A DNA stretch of 64,000 bases. Origin: JAENVT01 sp963773085. Its GTDB lineage: Bacteria > Actinomycetota > Acidimicrobiia > Acidimicrobiales > Ilumatobacteraceae. A program made the translations under genes and the position numbers. A model generated the notes under the pieces. That model ran no database searches, was not told the DNA's origin, and saw only the letters and a program-made list of their open reading frames with translations. Each line of letters begins with the position of its first letter. Positions within the stretch are counted from its first letter, which is position 1. The DNA lies in NCBI GenBank assembly GCA_963773085.1, contig CAVYZS010000008.1, forward strand, positions 124,001 through 188,000, written 5' to 3'. This document shows positions 38,328 to 47,274 of this stretch, piece after piece.

Positions 38328-39494
38328 ATGCATCCCGACCGCCCCCGATACGACGCTGTCATCGTCGGCGCCCGCGCTGCCGGCGCGGCGACCGCCATGC
38401 TGCTCGCCGACGCCGGCTTGACCGTGCTGGTCGTGGACCGCGGCGACTACGGCGACGACACGTTGTCGACGCACGCCCTCATGCGTGGTGGCGTCCTGCA
38501 ACTCCACCGGTGGGGTCTCCTCGATCGAGTCATCGACGCCGGCACACCCCCGATCCGGCGCACGACGTTCCACTACGCACACGACGACGTTTCCGTCACG
38601 ATCAAGCCTGCGCACGGTGTCGACGCCCTCTACGCTCCGCGCCGAACCGTGCTCGACCCCGTGCTCGTGGACGCAGCCGTGGCCGCCGGAGCGGATGTCC
38701 GCTTCGGCGTGACGGTCACCGACGTTCGCCGCGGTCGAGGAGATCGTGTCGTCGGCATCGAGGGGCACGACGACACCGGCCGCGCGATCGCCGTCGACGC
38801 TGGCGTCGTCATCGGAGCTGACGGGTTGCGTTCCACCATCGCCAAGGGCGTCGGCGCGCCTGTCGAACGTCGTGTCGGTGCCGCGGGTGGCGTCGTCTAC
38901 GGTTATTGGGCCGGCATCGAGACCGACGGGTACGAGTGGGCGTACCGGGCTGGGGCGGCGGCAGGCCTGATCCCGACGAACGCTGGCCTGACATGTGTCT
39001 TCGCCGGTAGCACGCCGTCCCGCATCGGCCGCGGCGGACAGCGAGCCCTCGAAGAAGTCGTTCGCCTGGCCTCGCCGGACATCGCCGCACGTGTTGCCGC
39101 CGGCCGCGCCCCTGCCGGGGTGCGTAGCTTCCCCGGCGTGGCCGGCTACCTCCGCAGATCGTGGGGACCGGGGTGGGCACTCGTCGGCGACGCCGGCTCG
39201 TGGAAGGATCCGATCAGCGCACATGGCCTGACCGACGCCTTGCGTGACGCCGAGCTGCTCGCCCGAACGGTCGTGGCGTCCGCAGACCGAGACCTCGGTG
39301 ATGCTGAAGCGTTGTCGGCGTATCAGGTGACGCGGGACCAGCTGGCCCTGCCGCTGCTCAGAGCGGCCGACGCGATCGCGACCTACGAGTGGGCAGACTC
39401 CGAGATCCCTGGGCTCCTCATGGAGCTGTCGTCGTCGATGGCTGCCGAGGTGGACATCATTGCCGACTTCGGCATGGCAGGCGTGGCAGCCTGA
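38328..39494 (+). CDS. FAD-dependent oxidoreductase (geranylgeranyl reductase/hydroxylase-like)
   Basis: A 388-aa flavoprotein. FAD fold DAVIVGARAAGAATAMLLADAGLTVLVVDRG at the start, VIGADGLRSTIAK in the middle and the second FAD motif WALVGDAGSWKDPISAHGLTDAL near residue 285. This is the aromatic hydroxylase/halogenase/geranylgeranyl-reductase superfamily. With OsmC and the divergent hydrolase-regulator it may form an inducible detoxification or aromatic-turnover module; that is inference. Confidence 0.85.
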   Translation: MHPDRPRYDAVIVGARAAGAATAMLLADAGLTVLVVDRGDYGDDTLSTHALMRGGVLQLHRWGLLDRVIDAGTPPIRRTTFHYAHDDVSVTIKPAHGVDALYAPRRTVLDPVLVDAAVAAGADVRFGVTVTDVRRGRGDRVVGIEGHDDTGRAIAVDAGVVIGADGLRSTIAKGVGAPVERRVGAAGGVVYGYWAGIETDGYEWAYRAGAAAGLIPTNAGLTCVFAGSTPSRIGRGGQRALEEVVRLASPDIAARVAAGRAPAGVRSFPGVAGYLRRSWGPGWALVGDAGSWKDPISAHGLTDALRDAELLARTVVASADRDLGDAEALSAYQVTRDQLALPLLRAADAIATYEWADSEIPGLLMELSSSMAAEVDIIADFGMAGVAA

Positions 39495-39528
39495 CCACCA
39501 GAGTGGTATGAGAGGCCGCTTGCCGCCG

Positions 39529-39534
39529 TACGCT
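39529..39534 (+). promoter_or_regulatory. -10 element of DUF2007 gene
   Basis: TACGCT, then ccgtcc, then ATG at 39541. Leaderless layout. Confidence 0.55.
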
Positions 39535-39540
39535 CCGTCC

Positions 39541-39780
39541 ATGACAGACAATTCGCCCGACCAGCACCCCGAGCCCGTTGTCGTGGCAACCTATCCCGAT
39601 CGCGGCGAGGCCGAGGTCACCAAGGCCCACCTCGCCGCGAACGGCATCGAGGCGTTCATCGTCGATGAGGCGGAGGGCGGCATCTTGCGTGTCGAAGGCG
39701 GGGCAGGTGTCACGGTCCTCGTTCACGGGCAGGACGCCGAAGCTGCCCGGCAAGTGCTCGCGCCCGACGACCGGAGTTGA
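39541..39780 (+). CDS. DUF2007-like putative signal-transducing protein
   Basis: A 79-aa protein, EPVVVATYPDRGEAEVTKAHLAANGIEAFIVDE then VTVLVHGQDAEAARQVL. This matches the short DUF2007 fold, a ferredoxin-like module found alone or on membrane proteins. Role unknown. Its 3' end forms part of a terminator-like hairpin. Confidence 0.75.
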   Translation: MTDNSPDQHPEPVVVATYPDRGEAEVTKAHLAANGIEAFIVDEAEGGILRVEGGAGVTVLVHGQDAEAARQVLAPDDRS

Positions 39781-39800
39781 CCGGGGCTGGTCGGCTCCGG
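39771..39800. terminator. Nested hairpin between DUF2007 and nuclease genes
   Basis: CCGGAG...CTCCGG (39771-39776, 39795-39800) encloses GACC...GGTC. It overlaps the stop codon of the small gene and lies 13 bp before the nuclease stop on the other strand. Confidence 0.5.
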
Positions 39801-39812
39801 GTCTGTGAATGA

Positions 39813-42800
39813 TCAGGTCCGGAGACGGAACGCTGCTATCACCTGCTGACTGGTGGCGGGCACCGTGATGGTGATCCGGTAGGTGCCCCTCGGGTTCGGC
39901 AGCGCTGCGGCGGACAGGTTGTACTTGTACTGCTTGTCGCTGAACCGCATCACGCCTGCCGTGTCGGCGTGACTGGTCGAGACCGGCTTGTCGATGACGA
40001 GAACCGGCGTGCCTCTAGACATCAGCGCGACCGTGATCGTCGGCGCCAGGTCGCCCGGGATCTTGCCGTTGCAGTTGACGAAGACGACCTTCACCGGGAT
40101 CGTGCTCTTCGAGTTGAACACCGGGGTGCCGTTGTTGCTCAGCGGCGGGAGCACACCCGAGGTGGCGTAGTTCACGGTCGCCGACGCCGTGGCAGTGGTG
40201 ACGCCGCCGTCGTCGTCCGTGACGGTCACTGTCGCGGTGTACACCCCGGCGAGGGCGTAGGTGTGAGCGAGCGACAGGGGACTGTTCGCCGGGCTCGCCG
40301 GCCGGGAGCTCCCGTCGCCCCAGTCGACGGCGAGAGTGTGGGTGTCGGCCGCTGCCGGGTCGCTGAACGTGATGTCGAGGCGGGCGTTGTTGCGACCGCA
40401 CTTCAGGCTGGTGCGGGCGAAGCTCGCCGTCACCGTCGGAGCCACGTTGGTCACGGTGACAATGGCCGAGTCGGTGGCCGACAGCCGACCGGGATCCGTT
40501 GCCCGCACCGTCACCGTCGTGGTTGTCGGTCCGTCGAGTAGGGCGGCTGAGAACGTGACGCTCTGGCCCGCCGTTTCGAACGTGCCGTCGTCGTCGAGAT
40601 CCCACTCGTACGTGAGCGCATCACCGTTGGGATCGGAGCCCGTTGCCGAAAGGGTGACCGTGCCACCCTCGGGCACGGTGTACGGCCCGCCGGCATCGGT
40701 GCTCGGAGCATCGTTCGGCGTCAGGCCGATGACGACCGGGTCGTGGTCGGAGACCCGGAACTGGTCGGGCGCATATAGGGATGCGACCTGGCCCGCCGAC
40801 TTGAACTCGACGTTGTAGTCGAGCACCGACGGCTCGTCGGAGTTGATGTGATAGTCGCCGACCCCGTCGACCTGGCCGAGGATCGACACCGATCCGAGTG
40901 CGTGGTCGAGGTAGCCCCACTGCCCGTCGAACACGTACGAGTACGCATCGGGGCCGAGGAACGTCTCGATCAGGTTGGTGAACCCGGCATTCTCGATGAC
41001 CGCGATCGGGTCCTCCATGGCGTACGAGTTGTAGTCGCCGACCAGCAGCACGTCGGGATCCCCGGTGCCGGTGGGGTCGGTGGCCAGCCAGTTCATCAGC
41101 TCCGTCGCCGCGTTGACGCGGACCTGGTTGCAGTTCCCCTGACCATCGGCCGCATCGGGCGCTGCGCAGGCCGAGCCCTTGCTCTTGAGATGGTTGGCGT
41201 CGACGATGAACACGGCACCCGTCGAGTTGACCTCGTACGCCTGGGCCAACGACGGACGGCTTCGTGGGGCCGGGTCGCCGCCGTTCACGAACGCCACCGA
41301 GTTGAGCGCTGCCGTCTGACCAACGGGGGTCACGACTGCCCGCTTGTAGATCTGTGCCACCCGGATCGCGTCGGTGCCCATTGCATTGGTCTGACCAGTG
41401 TTCCCGTCGACGTCGATGAACGCGTAGGTGCCGGGAGCAGTGGCCGCGTCGAGCTGATCGACCAGGAACTGGAGCGAGCTGTCGAGGCCGTAGCCGTCGT
41501 TCTCGATCTCGTTCACGCCCACGACATCGGGGTTCATGGCCAAGATGGCGGCCACCGTCTTGGTGTACTGGCGGGTGAACTCGGTGGCGCTGTTGGCGCC
41601 GCGGCAGTCGGAATCTGCCCCGGATGGGAAGCAGCCCGGGGTGGTCACGTTGTTGTCGGCAAAGGTGTTGAAGAAGTTCAACAGGTTCATGCCGACGACC
41701 CGGACCGTTCCACCCACCGCCGGCGCAGACGTGGGTCGTGCATTGGCTGCTTGGAACTCGACCGACGCTCCCAGAGCGTTGACGGGGCGGACCCGGTAGG
41801 CGTTGCCGCTGGCTGCGTTGCCGGCCCAGGTGTAGGTCATCACGCCGACGATCCCGGTCGCCGTGTCGCCGCCGCGCAAGGTGTTGGCCGCGCTCAGCGG
41901 GTTGCCACCGCGGGCGAACAGCATCGGATCGGGGTTCTGGGCCTGCGACCCGTCGTCGAGGATGATTTTCCGGAGGTTGTTCAGCGCCTGCAGGGTGCTG
42001 GCTGCGGCGCCTGGCGTCACCACGTTGGTCGGCTGCTGCAACTTCCCGTCGGCCGAGAGCACAACCTGGCCGAACCGGCCGAGCTGGAAGTGCTCGGTGA
42101 CGTACATCGTCTGCGGCATTGTCACGAGCATCCCTTCGTACTGCTCGAGGTAGGTGGCCGATGGGACAGGGAAGGTGACATCGACGGGCGCCACGATTCC
42201 GGTCCCGCACGTGTGGACCGACGACGCAGCGATCTGGGTCTGGTCCTGGAACTCACCCGCTGTGCCGGTCACCGCGACCACGTCGCCGAGCGCGACGCTG
42301 TTGTTGTTGCTGTTGAACACGAAGACGGCGTCGGACGTCGCCGCGTCGCCGTCACCCCTCGCGTCCTGCACGTAGAAGCCACGAAGGAAGGCCGCGGTGC
42401 TGCCGCTACCGGGGTACTCGTAGTCGCCGACGACCACTCCCCGGGTTGCGACGGCGCCGGTCACAGCAGCGACCGGGCCGCTGCCCTGGATCTGGTAGGC
42501 GGGTGTGTACGCCTCGGTACAGGGATCGGCCTCGGCGGTGAAGCCGGCCGTGAAGTTCGAGACCATGGTGTCGGGCGGGTCGTTGGTGTCCTGATCCGAC
42601 ACCTTGCCGGCGTCGATCACGAGCGAGCACTGCTCGCCGAAGACGAAGTCGGTCGTCGGATCGATGGTAAAGCTGATAGGGCCACCCGTCACCGCTGCCG
42701 AGAGGCCACCGCTGGTGGCGCAGGTGAGCGTGAACCACGGGTCGGTCACGTTCACCGGCTCGGTGAAGTTCACGACCACGTTCTGGTTCACGGCTACGTC

Positions 42801-43577
42801 GATGGCCCCGTCGGCGGGCACGGAGCCGGCCACCGCCGGAGCTTCCTCGGCAGTGGCGTCGCCGAACGGCACCAGCGAGAAGTCATCGACGGCCAGGCCA
42901 TCGTCTGAGCTGGCAATGTTGAAGTCGGCCCATCGGATCCAGAGGGTTGCGCCATTCGGGACGGCCAGTCCGGTGATCGAGAAGCTGATCGTGGTGCGGT
43001 TGCCGGCAGCGTTTCCGTCCAGCGCTCCAGCCGCGAGGGCGCTGATGTTCGGGCTGTCGAAGTCGAGAGCGTCGTAGTCGGTCCACGTTCCCGACGCGAG
43101 TGACGTGGCATCGGTGCTCAGCTGGAAGTCGAGGCGGTCGGCCGCGTTGCGGTTGGCGACGCCGGCCCGCCACATCTCGCCGGTGTACGAGATGGCGAGG
43201 CTGGTGATCGTCCCGCCGGTGTTGTTCGTGAACTGAGCACCGATCGTGGGTGTCAACGATCCACTGAGGAGACCGCCGAACGACCGTTCCGAACTACTCG
43301 CTGCCCCGAAGCTGTAGGTGTCGCCGGCAGTTGCCGAGCCGGTGCCCGCTGTGTACAGCGTGTTGGCGTTCGTGCCGACCTCGGCAAAGTCCCAGCCCAA
43401 CGGAACGACGTCGCTCGTCCCCGACGACGCCAGGGTGTCGAAGTCCTGGGTGTAGGCCGTTCCGAACGTGGTGAGGCTCACCGACCCGGCCGCCGACACG
43501 GGTAGGGGCGGGGTGATCACCAAGCCCATGGCCAGGGTGGCGGTGACCGCAAGAGTCGACAACGTGCGCTTCCTCAT
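39813..43577 (-). CDS. ExeM/NucH-type extracellular endonuclease, multidomain
   Basis: A 1254-aa secreted protein. Signal peptide 1-30 (MRKRTLSTLAVTATLAMGLV, cleavage near VSAAG). Beta-rich choice-of-anchor-like domain about 31-240. SbsA-like Ig domain about 245-350 (DVAVNQNVVVNFTEPVNV). ExeM OB-fold region about 365-640 (GVVVGDYEYPGS, GFYVQDARGDGD). Exonuclease-endonuclease-phosphatase domain about 645-990 (VVGMNLLNFFNTF, DVVGVNEIENDGYG, LVGDYNSYAMEDP, VSDHDPVVIGL). Two PKD domains and a PxKF-like C-terminal module follow. It should degrade extracellular DNA for phosphate or nutrients, or in biofilm. GGAGAGG precedes ATG 43577. Confidence 0.92.
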   Translation of the reverse strand: MRKRTLSTLAVTATLAMGLVITPPLPVSAAGSVSLTTFGTAYTQDFDTLASSGTSDVVPLGWDFAEVGTNANTLYTAGTGSATAGDTYSFGAASSSERSFGGLLSGSLTPTIGAQFTNNTGGTITSLAISYTGEMWRAGVANRNAADRLDFQLSTDATSLASGTWTDYDALDFDSPNISALAAGALDGNAAGNRTTISFSITGLAVPNGATLWIRWADFNIASSDDGLAVDDFSLVPFGDATAEEAPAVAGSVPADGAIDVAVNQNVVVNFTEPVNVTDPWFTLTCATSGGLSAAVTGGPISFTIDPTTDFVFGEQCSLVIDAGKVSDQDTNDPPDTMVSNFTAGFTAEADPCTEAYTPAYQIQGSGPVAAVTGAVATRGVVVGDYEYPGSGSTAAFLRGFYVQDARGDGDAATSDAVFVFNSNNNSVALGDVVAVTGTAGEFQDQTQIAASSVHTCGTGIVAPVDVTFPVPSATYLEQYEGMLVTMPQTMYVTEHFQLGRFGQVVLSADGKLQQPTNVVTPGAAASTLQALNNLRKIILDDGSQAQNPDPMLFARGGNPLSAANTLRGGDTATGIVGVMTYTWAGNAASGNAYRVRPVNALGASVEFQAANARPTSAPAVGGTVRVVGMNLLNFFNTFADNNVTTPGCFPSGADSDCRGANSATEFTRQYTKTVAAILAMNPDVVGVNEIENDGYGLDSSLQFLVDQLDAATAPGTYAFIDVDGNTGQTNAMGTDAIRVAQIYKRAVVTPVGQTAALNSVAFVNGGDPAPRSRPSLAQAYEVNSTGAVFIVDANHLKSKGSACAAPDAADGQGNCNQVRVNAATELMNWLATDPTGTGDPDVLLVGDYNSYAMEDPIAVIENAGFTNLIETFLGPDAYSYVFDGQWGYLDHALGSVSILGQVDGVGDYHINSDEPSVLDYNVEFKSAGQVASLYAPDQFRVSDHDPVVIGLTPNDAPSTDAGGPYTVPEGGTVTLSATGSDPNGDALTYEWDLDDDGTFETAGQSVTFSAALLDGPTTTTVTVRATDPGRLSATDSAIVTVTNVAPTVTASFARTSLKCGRNNARLDITFSDPAAADTHTLAVDWGDGSSRPASPANSPLSLAHTYALAGVYTATVTVTDDDGGVTTATASATVNYATSGVLPPLSNNGTPVFNSKSTIPVKVVFVNCNGKIPGDLAPTITVALMSRGTPVLVIDKPVSTSHADTAGVMRFSDKQYKYNLSAAALPNPRGTYRITITVPATSQQVIAAFRLRT

Positions 43578-43805
43578 GACGTGATCCCCTCTCCAGGGAA
43601 CGCTCGGGTACGCCTGCACTCTTCTCGTTCGGGGGGCGTTCGAGAGCGTTGCGCTGAACACTGTGAGTGTCCATCTTGGGCCCTGACGCGACCTGCTGTA
43701 AAGCGGAACGTCCCTTGCGGCAGGTGACCTGGCGTTCCCCTGGCGCGGGTAGGACGTTGTGCTCTTTGTCCAGTGGCGCGAGCGGCGCACCATTGAGGCC
43801 AGAGA

Positions 43806-44603
43806 ATGTTGCGGAGAGTGTTGCTGGGAGGAGCGGTGCAACGGAACCGGATGTTCAGCGTGCTCGTCATGTCCGCACTGTTCGCCGCATGTGGCAATGA
43901 CCAGTCCGGCGGTGCCACCACCACGAGCGAACCGGCGGCGACCACGACCACGGCCGCGTCGGCGACGACCACCACGAGTGAACCGGCGGCGACCACGACC
44001 ACGACCCAGCCGGCGACGACCACGGCTCCGCCAGCGGAGGTGCAGCAGCCGGCCATCTGGCCCGCTGCCGACGTCGTGTTCGATACCCCTGAAGCGGCGG
44101 CCACCGACTTCCTGGCCAAGGTGTTCGGTGACGGGCCGGTGCTCGGCGAGTTTCGAGCCGGCGACCTCCGCAGCGGCGAGATCGACGTCTACGCGTCGGT
44201 CGACGGCGTCGCCATCTCGACGCCGCGCAGCGTGTTGCTGATGCGTCAGCTCGGCCCGTCTGCTGGCTGGTTCGTGCTCGCCGCGGCGAACGAGAACGCC
44301 ACGATCACGGTGCCCGACGCGACGTCGGTCGTGCCTGCTGGTCCGCTGACCGTCGAGGGCGTGGCGAGCGGGTTCGAGGCGACGGTGGTGGTGAGTGCGT
44401 TCGTCGCCGGACGGTCCGATCTCGAGTTCGACAAGGAGGTCACGATGGCCGGCAACTTCGGCGTCGCCCTGCCCTACAGCGTGTCGCTCGATCTGGCCGG
44501 TGCCTCACCGGGCGACATCGTCGCGTTGTTGGTACGCGGCGGTGCAGGTCTGGAGACCGACCCGGGCGACTTCGGGGCGATCCCTGTGGTGATCGGCGGC
44601 TGA
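43806..44603 (+). CDS. Gmad2-like lipoprotein with Thr-rich linker
   Basis: A 265-aa frame. MFSVLVMSALFAAC is a lipoprotein signal with a lipobox Cys, followed by a 50-residue Thr/Ala/Glu linker. The C-terminal immunoglobulin-like Gmad2 domain reads GPLTVEGVASGFEATVVVSAFVAG...DIVALLVRGGAG. It is probably anchored on the outer membrane face. Starts at ATG 43806 or GTG 43836; the latter gives a tidier signal peptide. Divergent from the nuclease gene across 228 bp. Confidence 0.72.
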   Translation: MLRRVLLGGAVQRNRMFSVLVMSALFAACGNDQSGGATTTSEPAATTTTAASATTTTSEPAATTTTTQPATTTAPPAEVQQPAIWPAADVVFDTPEAAATDFLAKVFGDGPVLGEFRAGDLRSGEIDVYASVDGVAISTPRSVLLMRQLGPSAGWFVLAAANENATITVPDATSVVPAGPLTVEGVASGFEATVVVSAFVAGRSDLEFDKEVTMAGNFGVALPYSVSLDLAGASPGDIVALLVRGGAGLETDPGDFGAIPVVIGG

Positions 44604-44606
44604 CGC

Positions 44607-45525
44607 GTGAGTGCGCGCGAACTCATCGTGTTGGGGACGGCCAGCCAGGCGCCGACACGGCATCGCAACCACAACGGGTATCTTCTTGCGCTGGGACGGC
44701 GAAGGTGTGTTGTTCGACCCGGGCGAGGGCACGCAGCGTCAGCTCGTGTTCGCCCATGTCTCTGCTGCATCTGTCACGCGGATCTGCATCACCCACTTCC
44801 ACGGCGACCACTGCCTCGGCCTGCCCGGTGTGATCATGCGCCGGGCACTCGATCAGCGTCGGCTCCCCGTACCGGTCCACTACCCGAGCGGCGGCCAGCA
44901 GTTCTTCGATCGGTTGCGCTACGCCTCGGCAGGCCAAGAGCAGGTTGCGGTCGACGGTCGTCCCGCCGCCGACCCCGGGATCGTCCACGCCGATGACCGG
45001 TTGATCCTGCGGTGTGCCCGGCTCGAACACCGTGTCGACACCGTCGGGTGGCGTGTGGAGGAGCCCGCCGGCCGGCACATGCTCCCTGATCGACTGGCGG
45101 CGTACGGGGTCACCGGCCCTGATATCAGACGCCTGCAGACCGCTGGGAGCCTCGAGGTCGGCGGGCACACGGTGAGGCTCGATGACGTGAGCGAACTCCG
45201 GCCTGGTCAGTCCTTCGCGTTCGTGATGGACACCTCGTGGTGCGCCGGCGCTCTCGAGCTCGCACACGGGGTCGACCTGCTGGTGTGCGAGGCCACCTTC
45301 TTGTCGACCGAGCAAGACCTGGCGACGAGGTGCGGCCACCTCACCGCCCGAGAGGCTGGACGGCTTGCAAGACGCTCGGGAGCGCGACGACTCGTGCTCA
45401 CACACTTCTCGGATCGCTACAGCGACGAGAACGCCTTCGCCGCCGAGGCACGCGAGGAGTTCGATGACGTCATCGTGGCCAACGACCTCGACCACATCCC
45501 GGTCCTGGCACGTCTCGAACTGTGA
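44607..45525 (+). CDS. rnz: Ribonuclease Z (tRNA 3' endonuclease), frameshifted
   Basis: A 305-aa metallo-beta-lactamase-fold RNase Z that trims the 3' trailer of tRNA precursors. Metal motif HFHGDHCLGLPG, later MDTSWC, EATFLS and the C-terminal LTHFSDRY. One extra T at 44680-44684 separates MSARELIVLGTASQAPTRHRNHNGYLL from RWDGEGVLFDPGEGTQRQL. Start GTG 44607 lies three bases after the lipoprotein stop. It is probably an essential gene, so the break is most simply a sequence error. Confidence 0.85.
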
Positions 45526-45546
45526 CAGCGCATGATCAGCGTCGAA

Positions 45547-45552
45547 TAGCCT
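45547..45552 (+). promoter_or_regulatory. -10 element upstream of monooxygenase-like gene
   Basis: TAGCCT ends 3 nt before an ATG at 45556 and 30 nt before the preferred ATG 45583, which has its own GGAAGGAG site. This leads to a short leader rather than a leaderless start. Confidence 0.35.
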
Positions 45553-45582
45553 CGCATGACGAGAACTCTGGAAGGAGACCGC

Positions 45583-45876
45583 ATGTCGTATGCAATCGTG
45601 ATCGTGTTCGAAGAGGTGAGCGAAGCGGATTACTGGGCGGTGAATGACGCCCTCGGTATCAACCGCGACGGGACCGGCGACTGGCCTGAGGGGATCCGCT
45701 CGCACGCGGCCGGTCCGTGGGCCAATGGCTGGGTCGTCATCGAGAAGTGGGAGTCGAAGGCAGCCCAACAGGCGTTCATGGGTGGCAAGCTGGGCGCTGC
45801 TCTGGCGGCCTCGGGGCTGCCGGCGCCGTCGCAGATCATCGAGACCGACACGATCAACGACAAGCACATCGACTGA
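45583..45876 (+). CDS. Small dimeric alpha-beta barrel (ABM-like) protein
   Basis: A 97-aa protein: MSYAIVIVFEEVSEADYWAVNDALG, then WVVIEKWESKAAQQAFMGGKLG. Its size and secondary-structure order fit the antibiotic-biosynthesis-monooxygenase-like or ferredoxin-like small proteins. No catalytic residues can be named. GGAAGGAG lies 5-8 nt before ATG 45583. Confidence 0.65.
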   Translation: MSYAIVIVFEEVSEADYWAVNDALGINRDGTGDWPEGIRSHAAGPWANGWVVIEKWESKAAQQAFMGGKLGAALAASGLPAPSQIIETDTINDKHID

Positions 45877-45878
45877 GT

Positions 45879-45894
45879 CGCTGCTGTCGCAGCG
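45879..45894 (+). terminator. Short hairpin after monooxygenase-like gene
   Basis: CGCTGC-TGTC-GCAGCG immediately after the stop codon. Weak, no T-run. Confidence 0.35.
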
Positions 45895-45940
45895 TGGCGA
45901 CCATGGCGTTGCCGCAGCGCGATGTGTGGGATGGTCGGTG

Positions 45941-46273
45941 ATGGCATTCGGTCAGGCATCGGGCCCTCCGGCATCGGGGAAGCAGGTTCGCGAGCTGGAG
46001 GACCTCCTCGAAGCCGCAGGACATGACGGTTTCCGCGACGCCCGCGGGCCGATGGGGTTCAATCAGCGACAGGCAGCAGGGAAGTTCACCCGAGACGAGG
46101 CGCAGGCCTTCATCGACCAGCTCGAAGAAGCGGCGCACGCAACCGAACCTTCGCCCGCCCCGACGACGACCGTCGTGCGCCTCACACCCGCAGAGCGCGC
46201 CGTGCGCGCGCTGTCGGACAAGGAGTTGCTCGCCGAGGTCGACCGGCGCGGCTTGACCGGTCCGCGCTGCTAG
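45941..46273 (+). CDS. Small protein of unknown function
   Basis: A 110-aa basic/charged protein. The N-terminal half is helical (VRELEDLLEAAGHDGFRDARG, FTRDEAQAFIDQLEEAAH), then a Pro/Thr linker, then AERAVRALSDKELLAEVDRRGL. The last segment looks like a short SAP- or HeH-type helical hairpin. Start chosen at ATG 45941. Its TAG stop is part of the next gene's -10 hexamer. Confidence 0.6.
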   Translation: MAFGQASGPPASGKQVRELEDLLEAAGHDGFRDARGPMGFNQRQAAGKFTRDEAQAFIDQLEEAAHATEPSPAPTTTVVRLTPAERAVRALSDKELLAEVDRRGLTGPRC

Positions 46274-46276
46274 GTT
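46271..46276 (+). promoter_or_regulatory. -10 element of 2-hydroxyacid dehydrogenase gene
   Basis: TAGGTT, 9 nt, then ATG at 46286. Overlaps the upstream stop codon. Confidence 0.4.
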
Positions 46277-46285
46277 CAGCCGTCC

Positions 46286-47267
46286 ATGCAGGAACATGGC
46301 TTGACGGGCGAGATCGTGGTCACCTGGCCCGGTTACGACGCCGACGGGCCGACGAGCGGGCTGCTGCTGCGACAGGCGGGCCTGTCGATCCGCTTGGAAC
46401 CGAAGACCGGTGCGCGGTCGTCGGCGGAGGTGATCGCCTTGCTCGGCGACGCCGTTGGGGTGATCGCCAGCAACGATCCGTTCTCAGCCGATGTCTTCGA
46501 AGCCCGCCCGAGCTTGAAAGTGATCGCCCGCACGGGCGTCGGCGTCGATTCCATCGATGTCCCCGCGGCCACCCGGGCCGGAGTCCTCATCGCCACGGCG
46601 CCGGGAACGAACGAGGAGACGGTCGCCGACCACACGCTGGCGCTGATGCTCGCCCTGGTGCGCCGTCTCGTCGAGCACGATCGCTCCCTGCGGGAACACC
46701 GATGGGATCGTGCCGGCAGCATCACACCCAACGACCTCGTCGGCGCCACCGTCGGAGTCATCGGGTCGGGCACGATCGGGCGCGCCGTGATCCGCCGCGT
46801 TCTGGCTTTCGGGTCGAGAGTTCTGGTCAGCGACCCGGTGCTGACAGTGCCGCCGGACGGGACCGAGCTCGTCGCCCTTGACCAACTCCTGTCGCAGTCG
46901 GACGTCGTCTCGCTGCACGTGCCGTTGCTCGATCAGACACGCGGCCTGGTCGGGGCGAAAGAGCTGGGGCTCATGCGGCCGACCGCCGTGTTGGTCAACG
47001 CGTCGCGCTGGGCACATCGTCGACGAAGCTGCGCTCGCCGACGCGCTGCGCAACGGTCGTCTCGCCGCGGCGGGGCTCGACGTGTTCGCCGACGAGCCGC
47101 CGTTCGATTCCGAACTGCTCGACCTGCCCAACGTGCTCGTCACCCCGCACGTCGCCGGGATCAGCCACCGGGCGATCGCGGCGATGAACGAGATGGCGAC
47201 GCGCTCGGTGATCGCCGTGCTGAGCGGCGAGATGCCACCGAACATCGTCAACAAACAGGCGCGGTGA
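46286..47267 (+). CDS. D-isomer-specific 2-hydroxyacid dehydrogenase, frameshifted
   Basis: About 326 aa. The NAD-binding GSGTIGRAVIRRVLAFG is near residue 155, with ARTGVGVDSIDVPAAT upstream and the catalytic His region NVLVTPHVAGISHRA. An extra T at 47009 turns VNASRGHIVDEAAL into a garbled frame. Deleting it restores the full protein to the stop at 47267. It is similar to phosphoglycerate dehydrogenase-like enzymes; the substrate is open. Confidence 0.85.
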
Positions 47268-47274
47268 CGCGCCC

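Noticed and set aside
40848..42908. Long plus-strand open frame (686 codons) inside the nuclease region
   Set aside because: It is antisense to the ExeM-type nuclease, which has clear domains and a signal peptide. The frame has no motif and His/Arg/Gly-rich composition typical of shadow frames in GC-rich genes.
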